A DNA stretch of 64,000 nt from Pedococcus aerophilus (GCF_039532215.1 NZ_BAAARN010000001.1:311036-375035); one strand, 5' to 3'; positions 46,695-56,855 are shown, counted from the first letter of the stretch. The notes: generated from the sequence alone by a model not told the origin. Translations and numbers: made by a program.

Positions 46695-47362
46695 CCGCGT
46701 CCCTGTTCTGCTATCTCGTCGAGCACATCTATTTCGGGCAGGTACGGCGCGAGCGCCGGGAGGTCGTCCAGGCTGCCCAGGCCCAGACGTTGGAGGAAGT
46801 AGGTGGTGGTGCCGTAGAGGACGGCCCCGCTCTCGGTCTCGGCGCCCAGCTCCTCGATCAGCCCACGGTTGAGCAGCGTGCGGACCACGCCGTCGACGTT
46901 GACGCCACGCACGGCCGACACCCGCGAGCGCGAGATCGGCTGGCGGTAGGCGATCACGGCGAGCGTCTCGAGGGACGCCTGGGTGAGCTTGGCCTGCTGG
47001 CCGTCGAGGAGGAACTTCTCGACGACGGGCGCGTAGTCGGAGCGGCTGTAGACCCGCCAGCCGCCGGCGACCGAACGCAGGGTGAAACCGCGCTGCTGGT
47101 CGGCGTACTCCTGCTCCAGCTCCTCGAGGTGGGCACGCACGTCGTCGACGGGCATCTCGAGCGCCGACGCCAAGGCCATCTCGGTGATGGGTTCGTCGAC
47201 GACCATGAGGACGGCCTCGATGGCGCTGCGTGCCCCGCCGGGGAAGTCGTTCACGTCGAAGGCGAACTGCTCCTCCTCGACGACCGCCTCGGCGGCGTCC
47301 ACCACGTCCACCGCGTCCACCGAGTCGACCGCGACCGGAGCCTCCTGCTCGGTGTCACTCAT
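46691..47362 (-). CDS. scpB: Segregation and condensation protein ScpB
   Basis: A 223-residue winged-helix kleisin-associated subunit of the SMC complex. After an acidic N-terminus it has AIEAVLMVVDEPITEMALA, YSRSDYAPVVEKFLLDGQQ and the helical LETLAVIAYRQPISRSRVSAVRGV. The ATG at 47362 overlaps the scpA stop; a GTG two codons earlier with GAGGAG before it is an equal alternative. Confidence 0.93.
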   Translation of the reverse strand: MSDTEQEAPVAVDSVDAVDVVDAAEAVVEEEQFAFDVNDFPGGARSAIEAVLMVVDEPITEMALASALEMPVDDVRAHLEELEQEYADQQRGFTLRSVAGGWRVYSRSDYAPVVEKFLLDGQQAKLTQASLETLAVIAYRQPISRSRVSAVRGVNVDGVVRTLLNRGLIEELGAETESGAVLYGTTTYFLQRLGLGSLDDLPALAPYLPEIDVLDEIAEQGRG

Positions 47363-48416
47363 CGGCACTGCGCTCCTCGTTCGTCATGGGGTTCGGCACC
47401 GCGTCGGGCACCGCGTTCGCGACAGGGGTCGGCGCCTCGCCGGTGCCGTCGTCCCCATCGTCCTCGGTCTGGTCCGCGTCGTCGAACTCGTCGAACTCGT
47501 CACTGACCCTGATGTCGCCGTCGTCGGTCCCCGTCCAGCGCACCGTGAGCTCTCCCAGGGCCTCGGCCTGCTCGAAGGCGATGGCCGCCTCGCGAAACAG
47601 CTCGAGCAGGGCGAGGAACCTCGCCACGATGACCAGCGTGGAGTCGGCGTCCGCCACCAGCGACCGGAAGGAGCAGACCCGCTCCGCGCGCAGGCGCACC
47701 CCGATGATCCCGGCCTGCTCGCGGACGCTGACCTGCGGCGCGTGCAGGTGCTCCAGGCCCACGGTGGGGGCGATCTTCGGCGTCATGGCACGGGCGGCGA
47801 TCATGGCGAGCTGCTCGGGGGTGATGCCCATGACGAGCTCCGGCAGCAGCTTGGCGAACTGCGGCTCGATCCCGGCCTGGCGCGGCGTCATCCGTCCCGC
47901 GGTGGCCATTCGCTCGGCGAAGGTGAACGCGATGTCCTTGAACGCGCGGTACTGCAGCAGGCGTGCGAACAGCAGGTCCCGGGCCTCGATGAGGGCGAGG
48001 TCCTCCTCGTCCTGAGGGCCGCTCTGCGGCAGCAGGCGCGCCGACTTGAGGTCGAGCAGCGTCGCGGCGATGAGCAGGAACTCCGAGGCCTGCCCCAGGT
48101 CCCACTCGACGTCGGTCCTGCGGGCGGCCTTGATGTGCTCGATGAACTCGTCGGTGACCTTGGCCAGCGCGATCTCGGTGATGTCGAGCTTGTGCTTGCT
48201 GATCAGCCCCAGCAGCAGGTCGAACGGCCCGGAGAACACGTCGAGGTGCACCTCGAACGGCACGCCACCACGGCGGGTGATGACACCACCGGGGGTCGCC
48301 CGGTCGGGGTTCGCCGGCTCGGGGGTGCTGATCGGGAGCGTGGCATCGGCGGGGGCCTTGGTGAGCGACTCGGTGACGGGCTCATCCACGGACTCGGTGA
48401 CGGCCTCCTGCGTCAC
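47355..48416 (-). CDS. scpA: Segregation and condensation protein ScpA
   Basis: A 353-residue kleisin. The core begins FEVHLDVFSGPFDLLLGLISKHKLDI and continues EFLLIAATLLDLKSARLLP; the C-terminal winged helix is VIVARFLALLELFREAAIAF. A Ser/Thr/Pro-rich N-terminus of about 40 residues and an acidic tail are variable. The start is uncertain: GTG 48416 follows the parA stop by four bases, and a GTG at 48437 overlaps it. Confidence 0.92.
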   Translation of the reverse strand: MTQEAVTESVDEPVTESLTKAPADATLPISTPEPANPDRATPGGVITRRGGVPFEVHLDVFSGPFDLLLGLISKHKLDITEIALAKVTDEFIEHIKAARRTDVEWDLGQASEFLLIAATLLDLKSARLLPQSGPQDEEDLALIEARDLLFARLLQYRAFKDIAFTFAERMATAGRMTPRQAGIEPQFAKLLPELVMGITPEQLAMIAARAMTPKIAPTVGLEHLHAPQVSVREQAGIIGVRLRAERVCSFRSLVADADSTLVIVARFLALLELFREAAIAFEQAEALGELTVRWTGTDDGDIRVSDEFDEFDDADQTEDDGDDGTGEAPTPVANAVPDAVPNPMTNEERSADE

Positions 48417-48420
48417 CGCG

Positions 48421-49380
48421 TCAGGCCGCCCCACCACGGGCGATCAGCTCGCGGGCCAGCTGGCGGTAGGCCGCGGCGGCACCGTGCGTCGAGGCGTACG
48501 TCGTGATCGGCTCGGCCGCCAGCGTCGCGTCCGGGAACTTCACGGTGCGGCTGATCACCGTGTGGAAGACCTGGTCGTCGAAGTGGTCGACGACGCTGCG
48601 GACGACCTCCTTGCTGTGCAGGGTGCGCGAGTCGAACATCGTCGCGAGGATGCCGTCCACCTGCAGGCGCGGGTTGAGCCGGTCGGTGATCTTGTCGATC
48701 GTCTCCACGAGCAGGGCGACGCCGCGCATCGCGAAGAACTCGCACTCGAGCGGGATGACCACGCCGTGCGCGGCGGTGAGGGCGTTGACGGTCAGCAGCC
48801 CGAGCGAGGGCTGGCAGTCGATCATGATGACGTCGTAGTCGTCCATGACGGGGCGCAGCACCCGGGCCAAGATCTGCTCGCGGGCCACCTCACCGACGAG
48901 CTGGACCTCGGCGGCCGACAGGTCGATGTTGGCGGGGATCACGTCGAGGTTGGGGGTCGCCGTAGTCTGGATGACGTCCCGCACGTCGTGGCCGCGCTCG
49001 ACGAGCAGGTTGTAGATCGTGACGTCGAGCTCGTTGGCCCGGACGCCCAGGCCCACGGACAGCGCGCCCTGCGGGTCGAAGTCGACTAGCAGCACCTTGC
49101 GGCCGACCTCGGCGAGCGCGGCACCGAGGTTGATGGTCGTCGTGGTCTTGCCGACGCCACCCTTCTGGTTGCACATCGCGATGATGCGCGCCGGGCCGTG
49201 GCTGGTGAGCGGGGCGGGCTCGGGGAAGTCCGGCATGGGGCGTCCGGTCGGACCGACCAGGCCGGCACCCACCGCCTCCGTGCCCGGGAGCCGCGCGTGG
49301 TGGCGCTCGGTGGTGTTCTCGGACGGCTCCGGGGTGCGCTGGTCGGATGGTTGCGACTGCGTGGTCACCTCAGGTTCCAC
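48421..49380 (-). CDS. parA: ParA-family ATPase
   Basis: A 319-residue deviant-Walker ATPase: KGGVGKTTTTINLG, VDFDPQG, IDCQPSLGLLT. Residues 1-60 are a poorly conserved Pro/Glu-rich extension. No parB is adjacent; this copy is the ScpA-linked ParA seen across actinobacteria rather than the origin-proximal Soj. Confidence 0.9.
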   Translation of the reverse strand: MEPEVTTQSQPSDQRTPEPSENTTERHHARLPGTEAVGAGLVGPTGRPMPDFPEPAPLTSHGPARIIAMCNQKGGVGKTTTTINLGAALAEVGRKVLLVDFDPQGALSVGLGVRANELDVTIYNLLVERGHDVRDVIQTTATPNLDVIPANIDLSAAEVQLVGEVAREQILARVLRPVMDDYDVIMIDCQPSLGLLTVNALTAAHGVVIPLECEFFAMRGVALLVETIDKITDRLNPRLQVDGILATMFDSRTLHSKEVVRSVVDHFDDQVFHTVISRTVKFPDATLAAEPITTYASTHGAAAAYRQLARELIARGGAA

Positions 49381-49444
49381 AGGCGTTTCACTCCCGGTGC
49401 GTTGGCGTACGGCGGTCAGCCTCTCGCTGATCGGGACGACCCTA

Positions 49445-50374
49445 TCAGCGGGCGCGGGGGTGGCTCTGTGCGTACACCTCGCGCAGCCGCTGCACCGTCA
49501 CCAGCGTGTAGATCTGGGTCGTCGTCACCGAGGCGTGGCCGAGCAGCTCCTGGACGACGCGGACGTCCGCCCCGCCGTCGAGCAGGTGCGTGGCGAAGGA
49601 GTGCCGCAGGGTGTGGGGTGAGACGTGACCCGAGAGCCGGGCCCGCTCGGCCGCGGCCCGCAGCACCGCCCACGCCGACTGGCGGGAGAGCCGCCCGCCG
49701 CGCTGGTTGAGGAAGACCGCGGGGGTCCCCCGCCCCTTGCCGGCGAACGCCGGGCGCCCGCGGACGAGGTACGCGCCGAGTGCCTCGGCCGCGTACGAGC
49801 CCAGCGGGACGAGCCGCTCTTTGCTGCCCTTGCCGAAGAGCCGGACCACACCCTCCTGCGTGTCGATGTCGTCGAGGTCGAGGCCCACTGCCTCCGAGAT
49901 CCGGGCGCCGGCGCCGTACAGCACCTCGAGCAGCGCCCGGTCACGCAGGGAGGCCGGCGTGTCCCCCACGCTCGCGGCCTCGAGCAGCCGCTCCACCTCA
50001 TCGACGGCGATCGCCTTGGGCAGCCGCGTCGGCGGCTTCGGCGGACTCACCGCACCGGCGGGGTCGGTCTCCACCTCGCCCTCGAGCGCGAGGAACTTGT
50101 GGAAGCCGCGCACCGCGACCAAGGTGCGCGCCGCCGACGAGGCCGCCAGCGGCGGGTGGTCGGCGCTGCCCTCGCGCAGGGTGGCGAGGAAGTCGGTGAC
50201 GTGGGCCTCGGTCACCTCCGCGGGCTCCCGGACCCCGTGGGCGTCGAGGTATGCGGTGTAGCGGTCGAGGTCACGGCGGTAGGACTTCAGCGTGTTGGTC
50301 GCCATCCCCCGCTCGACGTCGAGGTGGCCCAGCCAGCTGCGGACCGCGCGGTCCATCGCGCTGGGGGTGGGCAC
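49445..50374 (-). CDS. xerD: Site-specific tyrosine recombinase XerD
   Basis: A 309-residue chromosome-dimer-resolving recombinase. The catalytic residues are Arg in GARISEA, His and Arg in [10 protein letters not shown], His in [11 protein letters not shown] and the nucleophile Tyr in IYTLV. TACACT lies seven bases before the GTG start, so a leaderless transcript is likely. Length and position mark it as the housekeeping XerD, not a mobile-element integrase. Confidence 0.93.
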   Translation of the reverse strand: MPTPSAMDRAVRSWLGHLDVERGMATNTLKSYRRDLDRYTAYLDAHGVREPAEVTEAHVTDFLATLREGSADHPPLAASSAARTLVAVRGFHKFLALEGEVETDPAGAVSPPKPPTRLPKAIAVDEVERLLEAASVGDTPASLRDRALLEVLYGAGARISEAVGLDLDDIDTQEGVVRLFGKGSKERLVPLGSYAAEALGAYLVRGRPAFAGKGRGTPAVFLNQRGGRLSRQSAWAVLRAAAERARLSGHVSPHTLRHSFATHLLDGGADVRVVQELLGHASVTTTQIYTLVTVQRLREVYAQSHPRAR

Positions 50375-50448
50375 GCACGCGAGTGTAGGCGGCGCCTGAC
50401 CGAGGTGGCCCCGCCTGTAGGCGATGCGGCGTGTCCGCTCCGGAAGGT

Positions 50449-51696
50449 CTAGCGGGCCACCCGGCCCGAGGCCTGAGTGAGGGCGCGCAGCCGGGCGGCG
50501 TGCTCGGACGTCAGGGCTCCGGGCTCCATCTGCCAGGACCAGCCGCCCTCGATGCCCGGGGCGTTCATCCGGGCGGACGCCCCCAGGCCCAGGACGTCCT
50601 GGGCCTGCATCATGGCCAGCCCGCACGGGGTCGCGAGGGCGAGCTCGATCATCGCCCAGCTCGGCTCCTCGTCACCGTCGGCCCGCACGCCCTGCTCACG
50701 CCACGCGGCGCGCACGAGGTCGCGACGGTGCTCGGGCAGCTCGGCCCACCAGCCCACGACGGTGTCGTTGTCGTGGGTGCCGGTGTAGACCACCTGGTCG
50801 GCGGCGAGGTTCACGAGGTCGTGCGTGTTGTAGTCGTAGGCCGGCTCGAACCCGAACTGCAGCACCGCCATGCCGGGGAACCCGAGGGCCTTGCGCAGGT
50901 CGATGACCGGCTGGTCGATGTCGCCGAGGTCCTCGGCGAGGACCGGGAGGTCGCCGAGCGCGGCGCAGGCCGCGTCGAACACGGCCCGACCCGGACCGGT
51001 CTCCCACTGCCCGTTCAGCGCGGTCTCGTCACCGGCGGGGATGGCCCAGTACGCGGCGAAGCCGCGGAAGTGGTCGACCCGGACGAGGTCGAACAGCGCG
51101 AACGTGCGGCGCAGACGCTCGATCCACCACCGGTAGCCGTCGTCGGCGAGGACGTCCCATCGGTAGAGCGGGTTGCCCCAGAGCTGGCCGGTGGCGGCAT
51201 ACGCGTCGGGCGGGCACCCGGCCACGGCGTCGGCGCGGAAGAACTGCGGCCAGGCCCGCTCGTCGGCACCGTCGGGGGCGACGTAGATCGGGACGTCGCC
51301 GAGGATCTGGATCCCGCGCCCGCGGGCGTAGTCGCGCAGGGCCGACCACTCGCGGTCGAAGCGCACCTGGTCGGAGAGGTCGCCGCCGAAGCTCGTCCAC
51401 GACCCGACCCAGTAGGCCTCGCGCTCGGCGAAGGCGTCGAGCTCGGCCCGGCTGACCGGGGCGTCCGGCTCCTCGAGGAGGGCTGCGGAGGCGGCGAACG
51501 CGGACGGCGACTTGTACGGCGAACGGTGCTGGTCGGGCACCGAGACGGGCAGCACCTGCCAGACCGACTGCCCCGCCTCGGCGAGCCAGTCGACGAAGTC
51601 GCGTGCGGGCTGGCCGAGGCGACCGCCGGGCAGGGACGTGATGTGCAGCTGGACCCCGCTGGCGCGGGAGTCGGTCAGCGGCTGGGTCGAGTCCAT
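50449..51696 (-). CDS. malQ: 4-alpha-glucanotransferase (GH77), short form
   Basis: A 415-residue GH77 enzyme that transfers alpha-1,4-glucan segments. The catalytic residues are the nucleophile Asp in [14 protein letters not shown], the acid/base Glu in VLAEDLGDI and Asp in [12 protein letters not shown]. The family is usually 500-700 residues; the sequence starts directly at the catalytic barrel ([13 protein letters not shown]), so accessory parts are absent while the active site is complete. Confidence 0.85.
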   Translation of the reverse strand: MDSTQPLTDSRASGVQLHITSLPGGRLGQPARDFVDWLAEAGQSVWQVLPVSVPDQHRSPYKSPSAFAASAALLEEPDAPVSRAELDAFAEREAYWVGSWTSFGGDLSDQVRFDREWSALRDYARGRGIQILGDVPIYVAPDGADERAWPQFFRADAVAGCPPDAYAATGQLWGNPLYRWDVLADDGYRWWIERLRRTFALFDLVRVDHFRGFAAYWAIPAGDETALNGQWETGPGRAVFDAACAALGDLPVLAEDLGDIDQPVIDLRKALGFPGMAVLQFGFEPAYDYNTHDLVNLAADQVVYTGTHDNDTVVGWWAELPEHRRDLVRAAWREQGVRADGDEEPSWAMIELALATPCGLAMMQAQDVLGLGASARMNAPGIEGGWSWQMEPGALTSEHAARLRALTQASGRVAR

Positions 51697-51701
51697 GGTG
51701 G

Positions 51702-53081
51702 TCAGCTCTCTGCGCGCAGGATCTGGGGGTGCAGGTCGGCCGCGGGTGGCTGCCAGGCGCTCGCGTCGGCGTCGACCTGCTCGCCGGACCGGATGTCCTT
51801 GACCTGGTCCGAGCGCACGCCGACGGCGTTGGTGGTGTCGCGGCCGTCACCGACCTCGGCGGCCGGCTGCCCAGCGGCCGGGAACCAGACGTAGGGGATC
51901 CCCCGCCGCTCGGCGTACCGGATCTGCTTGCCGAACTTGGCCGGCTTGGGGGCCACCTCGCAGGGGATGCCGCGGGCGCGCAGCGCGGTCGCGGCCCTGG
52001 TCGAGGTGGGCCGGCTCTCCTCGTCGTTCACGGCGACGAGGACGCAGGCGGGGGTGGACCGGCTGGCGGTGAGGAGCTTCTGGCCCAGGAGCAGGCCGAG
52101 CAGGCGGGACACCCCGATCGAGATGCCGACGCCCGGGTAGGTCGTCTTCCCGTCCGAGGCGAGCGAGTCGTAGCGTCCGCCGGAGCAGAACGAGCCCCAC
52201 GACTCGTGCCCGACGAGCTGGGTCTCGTAGACGGTGCCGGTGTAGTAGTCGAGCCCTCGGGCGATCCGCAGGTCGGCGACCAGCGCGCCGGGGGCGTTCT
52301 CCATGCCGGCACGGATGACGGCCGCGAGCGCGTCGAGGCCCTCGTCGAGAGTCGGGTGGCTGACGCCGAGCGCCCGGACGCGGTCGACGAACGACAGGTC
52401 CTCGGTGCGGATGGCGGCGAGGGCCAGGCACTGGTCGGCCTGCTCGCGGGTGAGTCCTGCGTCGACGAGCAATTCGGCGACCTTCGCGGGACCGATCTTG
52501 TCGAGCTTGTCGACGATGCGCAGCGTCCCCACGACATCGCTCACGCCGATGCCGAGGTAGAAGCCCTCGGGGATCTTGCGGTTGTTGACCTGGATGACCA
52601 TCTGCCCGATCGGGAGCTTCGAGAACACCTCCGCCATGACCAGCGGGACCTCGGCCTCGAAGTGCGGGGCCAGCTCGCCGACGTCGACGACGTCGATGTC
52701 GGCCTGGGTGAACTCGCGGTAGCGACCCTCCTGGGGGCGCTCGCCGCGCCACACCTTCTGGATCTGGTGGCGACGGAACGGGAAGGCGAGGTGGCCGGCG
52801 TTCTCGAGCACGTACCGGGCGAAGGGCACGGTGAGGTCGAAGTGCAGGCCGAGCTCGGCGTCCGCGGTCTCCTCACCGGCCAGGCGGCTCACGCCGTAGA
52901 TCTCCTTGTCGGCGTCGCCGCCCTTGCCGAGCAGCCGCTCGACCGGCTCGACCGCCCGGGTCTCGATCGACCCGAACCCGTGCAGCTCGAAGGTCTCGCG
53001 GATGACGTCGAGGAAGTGCTGCTCGACGAGGCGCTCGGAGGGCAGGTACTCGGGGAATCCGCTGATCGGGGAGATCTTCAC
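51702..53081 (-). CDS. hisS: Histidyl-tRNA synthetase
   Basis: A 459-residue class II synthetase. Motif 2 is FRRHQIQKVWRGERP then GRYREFTQADIDVV; the HisRS-specific GLDYYTGTVYE and the anticodon-binding domain (VLVAVNDEE, ARGIPCEVAP) follow. The GTG overlaps the hydrolase stop (GTGA) and has AAGGA upstream. Confidence 0.95.
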   Translation of the reverse strand: MKISPISGFPEYLPSERLVEQHFLDVIRETFELHGFGSIETRAVEPVERLLGKGGDADKEIYGVSRLAGEETADAELGLHFDLTVPFARYVLENAGHLAFPFRRHQIQKVWRGERPQEGRYREFTQADIDVVDVGELAPHFEAEVPLVMAEVFSKLPIGQMVIQVNNRKIPEGFYLGIGVSDVVGTLRIVDKLDKIGPAKVAELLVDAGLTREQADQCLALAAIRTEDLSFVDRVRALGVSHPTLDEGLDALAAVIRAGMENAPGALVADLRIARGLDYYTGTVYETQLVGHESWGSFCSGGRYDSLASDGKTTYPGVGISIGVSRLLGLLLGQKLLTASRSTPACVLVAVNDEESRPTSTRAATALRARGIPCEVAPKPAKFGKQIRYAERRGIPYVWFPAAGQPAAEVGDGRDTTNAVGVRSDQVKDIRSGEQVDADASAWQPPAADLHPQILRAES

Positions 53082-53779
53082 GCGCCCAATCCTTGCAGGT
53101 GGGGGTTGGTCGCCCGCTCCCGCTCCATCGTCGAGGCGCCGTAGTGCCCCGGGAGCACGAGCGTCGTGTCCGGCAGCGGCAGGACGACGTCGCGCAGCGA
53201 GCGGTGCATGGCGGCCGCGTCGCCGCCGGGCAGGTCGGTCCGACCGATCGACCCGGCGAACAGCACGTCCCCGCTGAGCACCGTCCGGTCGACGTCGACC
53301 TGGTCGGCGATCCCGTCCGGGACGGCGTCCACGGCGAACATCACCGACCCCTCCGTGTGGCCGGGGGCGTGCAGGACGTCGAAGCCGAGCCCGGCGAGGT
53401 CGAGGTGGGTCCGGTCGCCGATCTCGACGACGTTGGACGGCTCGGTCCACGTGGCCCTGGTGCCGAACTGCTGCTCGAGCATTGCGACCAGGCCGGGGTT
53501 GGACTGCCCGAGCAGGTCCACGAGCCGATAGCGGTCGTTCGCGTGGATGTATGCCGCCGTGTCGGCGCCGCAGACCGGCGTCACCGAGTAGACGTGGTCG
53601 AGGTGCCCGTGGGTGAGCAGGACCGCGGCCGGTCGGAGCCGGTGCTCGGTGAGGACGGCCCGCAGGGTCTCCTCGATCCCGATGCCGGGGTCGACCACGA
53701 CGCACTCCTCCCCCGGCGCCGGGGCCAGGACGTAGCAGTTCGTGTCGAAGGCGGTGGCAGGAAATGCGACGGTCAGCAC
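53078..53779 (-). CDS. MBL-fold metallo-hydrolase (glyoxalase II-like)
   Basis: A 233-residue metallo-beta-lactamase-fold hydrolase: THGHLDH, APGHTEGSVMF and LSGDVLFAGSIGRTDLPGGD, the pattern of glyoxalase II-like proteins. It is cotranscribed with hisS. A -10 TAGGCT ends seven bases before the GTG, so it is probably leaderless. The substrate is unknown. Confidence 0.85.
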   Translation of the reverse strand: MLTVAFPATAFDTNCYVLAPAPGEECVVVDPGIGIEETLRAVLTEHRLRPAAVLLTHGHLDHVYSVTPVCGADTAAYIHANDRYRLVDLLGQSNPGLVAMLEQQFGTRATWTEPSNVVEIGDRTHLDLAGLGFDVLHAPGHTEGSVMFAVDAVPDGIADQVDVDRTVLSGDVLFAGSIGRTDLPGGDAAAMHRSLRDVVLPLPDTTLVLPGHYGASTMERERATNPHLQGLGA

Positions 53780-53824
53780 GGGTGGCAGCCTAACCACCGG
53801 GTCCTCCTGCCTAGACTGGCGCGC

Positions 53825-54640
53825 GTGACCAAGGAGCAGGAACGAGCCAGGGCCCATCGTCGTCAGGAGAAGCTGGACGCCAAGGCGGTCCAGCGCGAGC
53901 GTGATGCCGCGAGGAACCGTCAGGTCGCGGTGGTCGTCGCCGCCGTCCTCGTCGTCGTGGTGGCCTTCGTCGTCCTCGCCACCAAGCTCGGTGGCGACTC
54001 CACCCCGGCGGCCGCCCCCAGCGCCTCGGACACGCCCAGCGCCAGCGCCTCGACCGCTGCGGTCGAGGGCTGCGAGGCTCCCCCGGCCACCCCCACCGCG
54101 ATCAAGACCCAGGGTCTTCCCGACAAGGCGACCGCCGCGGGCAAGACCTTCACCGCCGTGGTGACGACCAACTGCGGTGACATCACGCTGCAGCTCGACG
54201 GAGCCAAGGCACCCCAGACCGTCGCGTCGTTCGTGGCGCTGTCGAAGAGCAGCTACTTCGACGGGGCCCCGTGCCACCGCCTCACCACGCAGGGCATCTT
54301 CGTGCTCCAGTGCGGCGACCCGCTCGGCGGCACCGGATCCGGCCCGGGGTACGCCTACGGCCTGGAGAACACGCCCGCCGACGGCAAGTACCCCAAGGGG
54401 ACGCTGGCCATGGCACGCACCAACGACGTCAACTCCAACGCCGACCAGTTCTTCATCGTGTACGACGACACCGACCTGAGCAGCGTGCCCGAGGGGTACT
54501 CCATCTTCGGCACGGTGACCGGTGGAATGGATATTGTCGAGAAGATCGCCGCAGCAGGTGTGAGTGGCGGGGCCACCGATGGTCCCCCGGCAGCACCCAT
54601 CAGCATCCTCAAGGTTGCTGTGACCGAGAAGAAGGCCTGA
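53825..54640 (+). CDS. Cyclophilin-type peptidyl-prolyl isomerase, membrane anchored
   Basis: A 271-residue PPIase. A charged coil (1-30) precedes one membrane helix (about 33-52, QVAVVVAAVLVVVVAFVVL), a Ser/Thr/Pro linker and a cyclophilin domain with YFDGAPCHRLTTQGIFVLQCGDP and ENTPADGKYPKGTLAMART. Several canonical cyclophilin residues are kept, but the usual FHRVI is CHRLTTQ. It acts outside the membrane. TAGACT ends seven bases before the GTG; probably leaderless. Confidence 0.85.
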   Translation: MTKEQERARAHRRQEKLDAKAVQRERDAARNRQVAVVVAAVLVVVVAFVVLATKLGGDSTPAAAPSASDTPSASASTAAVEGCEAPPATPTAIKTQGLPDKATAAGKTFTAVVTTNCGDITLQLDGAKAPQTVASFVALSKSSYFDGAPCHRLTTQGIFVLQCGDPLGGTGSGPGYAYGLENTPADGKYPKGTLAMARTNDVNSNADQFFIVYDDTDLSSVPEGYSIFGTVTGGMDIVEKIAAAGVSGGATDGPPAAPISILKVAVTEKKA

Positions 54641-54641
54641 C

Positions 54642-56354
54642 GTGACCGAGCAGACGCCCCCGGCAGCCCCCACCGAGCCGCAGGCTCACGAGGAGCAGGC
54701 CGCGGAAGAGACCGCACCCGCCAGCGCCCCCGTGACGCAAGCCCCCGAGGCCGACGCACCCGCCCCGGAGTCCGAGACCGCGGCCGAGGCACCCGCCGCA
54801 GAACCCGAGGCACCCGCCGCTGAACCCGAGGCGGCCACTGCGCCGGCTGCCGAGGCCGAGGCACCCGCCGCTGAACCCGAGGCAGCCACTGCGCCGGCTG
54901 CCGAGCCCGAGGCGCCCGCTGCCGAGCCCGAGGCAGCCACTGCGCTGGCGGCCGAGCCCGAGGCGGCTGCTGCCCCGGCTGCGCCGACCCCGGCCGCCAA
55001 GCCCCGTCCCGTCCCGAAGCCGTCGGCCGTGCCCTCGCCGGCTGCCGTCCGCAAGGTCGCGCACCCGCTCCCGACGCTGACTGCGGCGGCCCCCACTGGT
55101 CCCCCGGCCGAGACCTTCGGTCGCGTGGCCGAGGACGGCACGGTCTTCGTCCGCACCGACGACGGCGAGAAGGAGGTCGGCGCCTACCCCGGCGCGACCG
55201 CCGACGAGGCGCTGCACTACTTCGCGCGCAAGTACGACGAGCTCTTCGCCTCCGCGGACCTGCTCCAGCAGCGCGTCACCACCACCGACCTGTCGGCCAA
55301 GGACGCGGCCGAGGGCCTGACCAAGCTGCGGGAGCACGCGGCCGAGGCCGGCGTCGTCGGGGACCTCGCGGCCCTCGAGGCGAAGATCGCCGAGATCGCC
55401 GAGGCCGTCACCGCCCGGAAGAAGACCGAGACCGCGGAGCGCAACGCCGCCCGTGCCGTGGCCGCCACCGAGCGCGAGGCCATCGTGGCCGAGGCAGAGC
55501 ACATCGCCGGCCAGCCCGAGAACAAGATCCAGTGGAAGAGCAGCGGCGCCCGGATGCGCGAGCTCCTCGAGGAGTGGAAGAAGCACCAGCGTGCCGGCAC
55601 CCGCCTCGACCGGGAGACCGAGGGCGCCCTGTGGCAGCGGTTCAGCCAGGCCCGCAACTCCTTCGACAAGGCTCGTCGCATCCACTTCGCCCAGCTCGAG
55701 AGCACCCAGAGCGAGGCCAAGGCGGCCAAGCAGGACCTCGTCAAGGAGGCAGAGGCGCTGGCCACCAGCACCGACTGGGGTGCCACTGCCGGGGCGTTCA
55801 AGCGCCTGATGGACCGCTGGCGCCAGGCCGGTCGCGCCTCGCGCTCCGACGACGACGCCCTGTGGGCGCGCTTCAAGGCCGCACAGGACGCCTTCTTCAC
55901 CGCCAAGGACGCCGAGGCGGCCAAGGAGGACGAGGAGTTCCGGGGCAACCTCGCCGTCAAGGAGGAGCTGCTCAAGGAGGCCGAGGCGATCCTCCCGGTC
56001 ACCGACCTCGATGCCGCCAAGACCGCGCTGCGCAGCGTGCAGGACCGCTGGGAGGCAGCCGGCAAGGTGCCGCGAGGTGACGTGGACCGGATGGAGAAGG
56101 GGATGCGCCGCATCGAGTCGGCCGTTCGCGAGGCCGACGAGAAGCGTTGGCACAAGACCAATCCCGAGGTCGCTGCGCGCGCCCAGAGCATGGTCGACCA
56201 GCTCGAGTCCTCGGTCGCGGCCCTCAAGGCCGATGTCGAGAAGGCCCAGGCCTCCGGCAACGAGAAGAAGGTCAAGGACGCCCGGTCCAAGCTCGAGGCG
56301 CAGGAGCTGTGGCTCGCCCAGGCCCGCGGCAACCTCGACGAGTTCGGCGGCTGA
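54642..56354 (+). CDS. DUF349 domain protein
   Basis: A 570-residue protein. Residues 1-130 are Ala/Glu/Pro-rich and disordered, with three 17-residue repeats (53-103); the rest is a long helical series of DUF349 repeats, each with the W-K/R pattern (NKIQWKSSGARMRELLEEWKKHQ, then SFDKARRIHFAQLE). Function unknown. The GTG start is one base after the cyclophilin stop, so it is in the same operon. Confidence 0.85.
   Translation: MTEQTPPAAPTEPQAHEEQAAEETAPASAPVTQAPEADAPAPESETAAEAPAAEPEAPAAEPEAATAPAAEAEAPAAEPEAATAPAAEPEAPAAEPEAATALAAEPEAAAAPAAPTPAAKPRPVPKPSAVPSPAAVRKVAHPLPTLTAAAPTGPPAETFGRVAEDGTVFVRTDDGEKEVGAYPGATADEALHYFARKYDELFASADLLQQRVTTTDLSAKDAAEGLTKLREHAAEAGVVGDLAALEAKIAEIAEAVTARKKTETAERNAARAVAATEREAIVAEAEHIAGQPENKIQWKSSGARMRELLEEWKKHQRAGTRLDRETEGALWQRFSQARNSFDKARRIHFAQLESTQSEAKAAKQDLVKEAEALATSTDWGATAGAFKRLMDRWRQAGRASRSDDDALWARFKAAQDAFFTAKDAEAAKEDEEFRGNLAVKEELLKEAEAILPVTDLDAAKTALRSVQDRWEAAGKVPRGDVDRMEKGMRRIESAVREADEKRWHKTNPEVAARAQSMVDQLESSVAALKADVEKAQASGNEKKVKDARSKLEAQELWLAQARGNLDEFGG
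54798..54950. repeat. 51-bp tandem repeat in the DUF349 gene
   Basis: Three in-frame units encode a 17-residue AEPEAPAAEPEAATAPA-like unit. The third copy has one Ala-to-Leu change. Such repeats vary in number between strains. Confidence 0.75.
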
Positions 56355-56426
56355 CGTCAGCGGTGGGCCGCGTCGCGTCACCCGTGGTGACCGGCGCGCC
56401 CACCGCCGCGCGACGCCCTGGCTGAC

Positions 56427-56855
56427 GTGAGCGACTCCCCCGCCCTCGTGGCGCTCCTCGCCGCGGCGATGCTGCACCTCGGCTTCCAGCTCACCGTCAC
56501 CTGCCTCGTCTACCCCGCCCTCGCGCGCACCGACGAGACGCAGTGGTCCAGGGCGCACGACGCCCACAGTCGCGCGATCGTCCCCCTCGTCGTCCTGACG
56601 TATGGCGCCCTGCTCGCCACCCTCACCTGGTCCTGGCTCACCGCCCCGACCAGCGCGGGACTCCTCCTCGCGACGGCCGGGACGGTTCTCACCTTCGCGA
56701 CGACCGCATTCGTCGCCGCCCCGACCCACAGCCACCTGGGCCGAAACGGCAAGACCCGTAACGCGATCCACCGCCTCCTGTTCGCCGACAGGGTTCGCGC
56801 AGCCGGGGCGCTGGTGGCGGCAGTCGGCGCCGTCATCGCAGCGACGAGGCGCTAG
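56427..56855 (+). CDS. Small four-helix membrane protein
   Basis: A 142-residue protein with four hydrophobic segments (about 5-27, 51-72, 75-94 and 121-139), a YPAL motif after the first helix and a basic region before the last. It resembles DUF1772-like membrane proteins only weakly; no function is assigned. GTG start; no ribosome site seen. It is convergent with rel, the stops being adjacent. Confidence 0.6.
   Translation: MSDSPALVALLAAAMLHLGFQLTVTCLVYPALARTDETQWSRAHDAHSRAIVPLVVLTYGALLATLTWSWLTAPTSAGLLLATAGTVLTFATTAFVAAPTHSHLGRNGKTRNAIHRLLFADRVRAAGALVAAVGAVIAATRR

Noticed and set aside
48421-49380. ParA as plasmid partition or the origin-proximal Soj
   Set aside because: No parB or parS (TGTTTCACGTGAAACA) nearby; the scpAB context is typical of the third ParA-like gene.
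49445-50374. XerD as an integrase of a mobile element
   Set aside because: Length, motifs and the neighbours parA, scpA and scpB mark the housekeeping recombinase; no att-like repeats seen.
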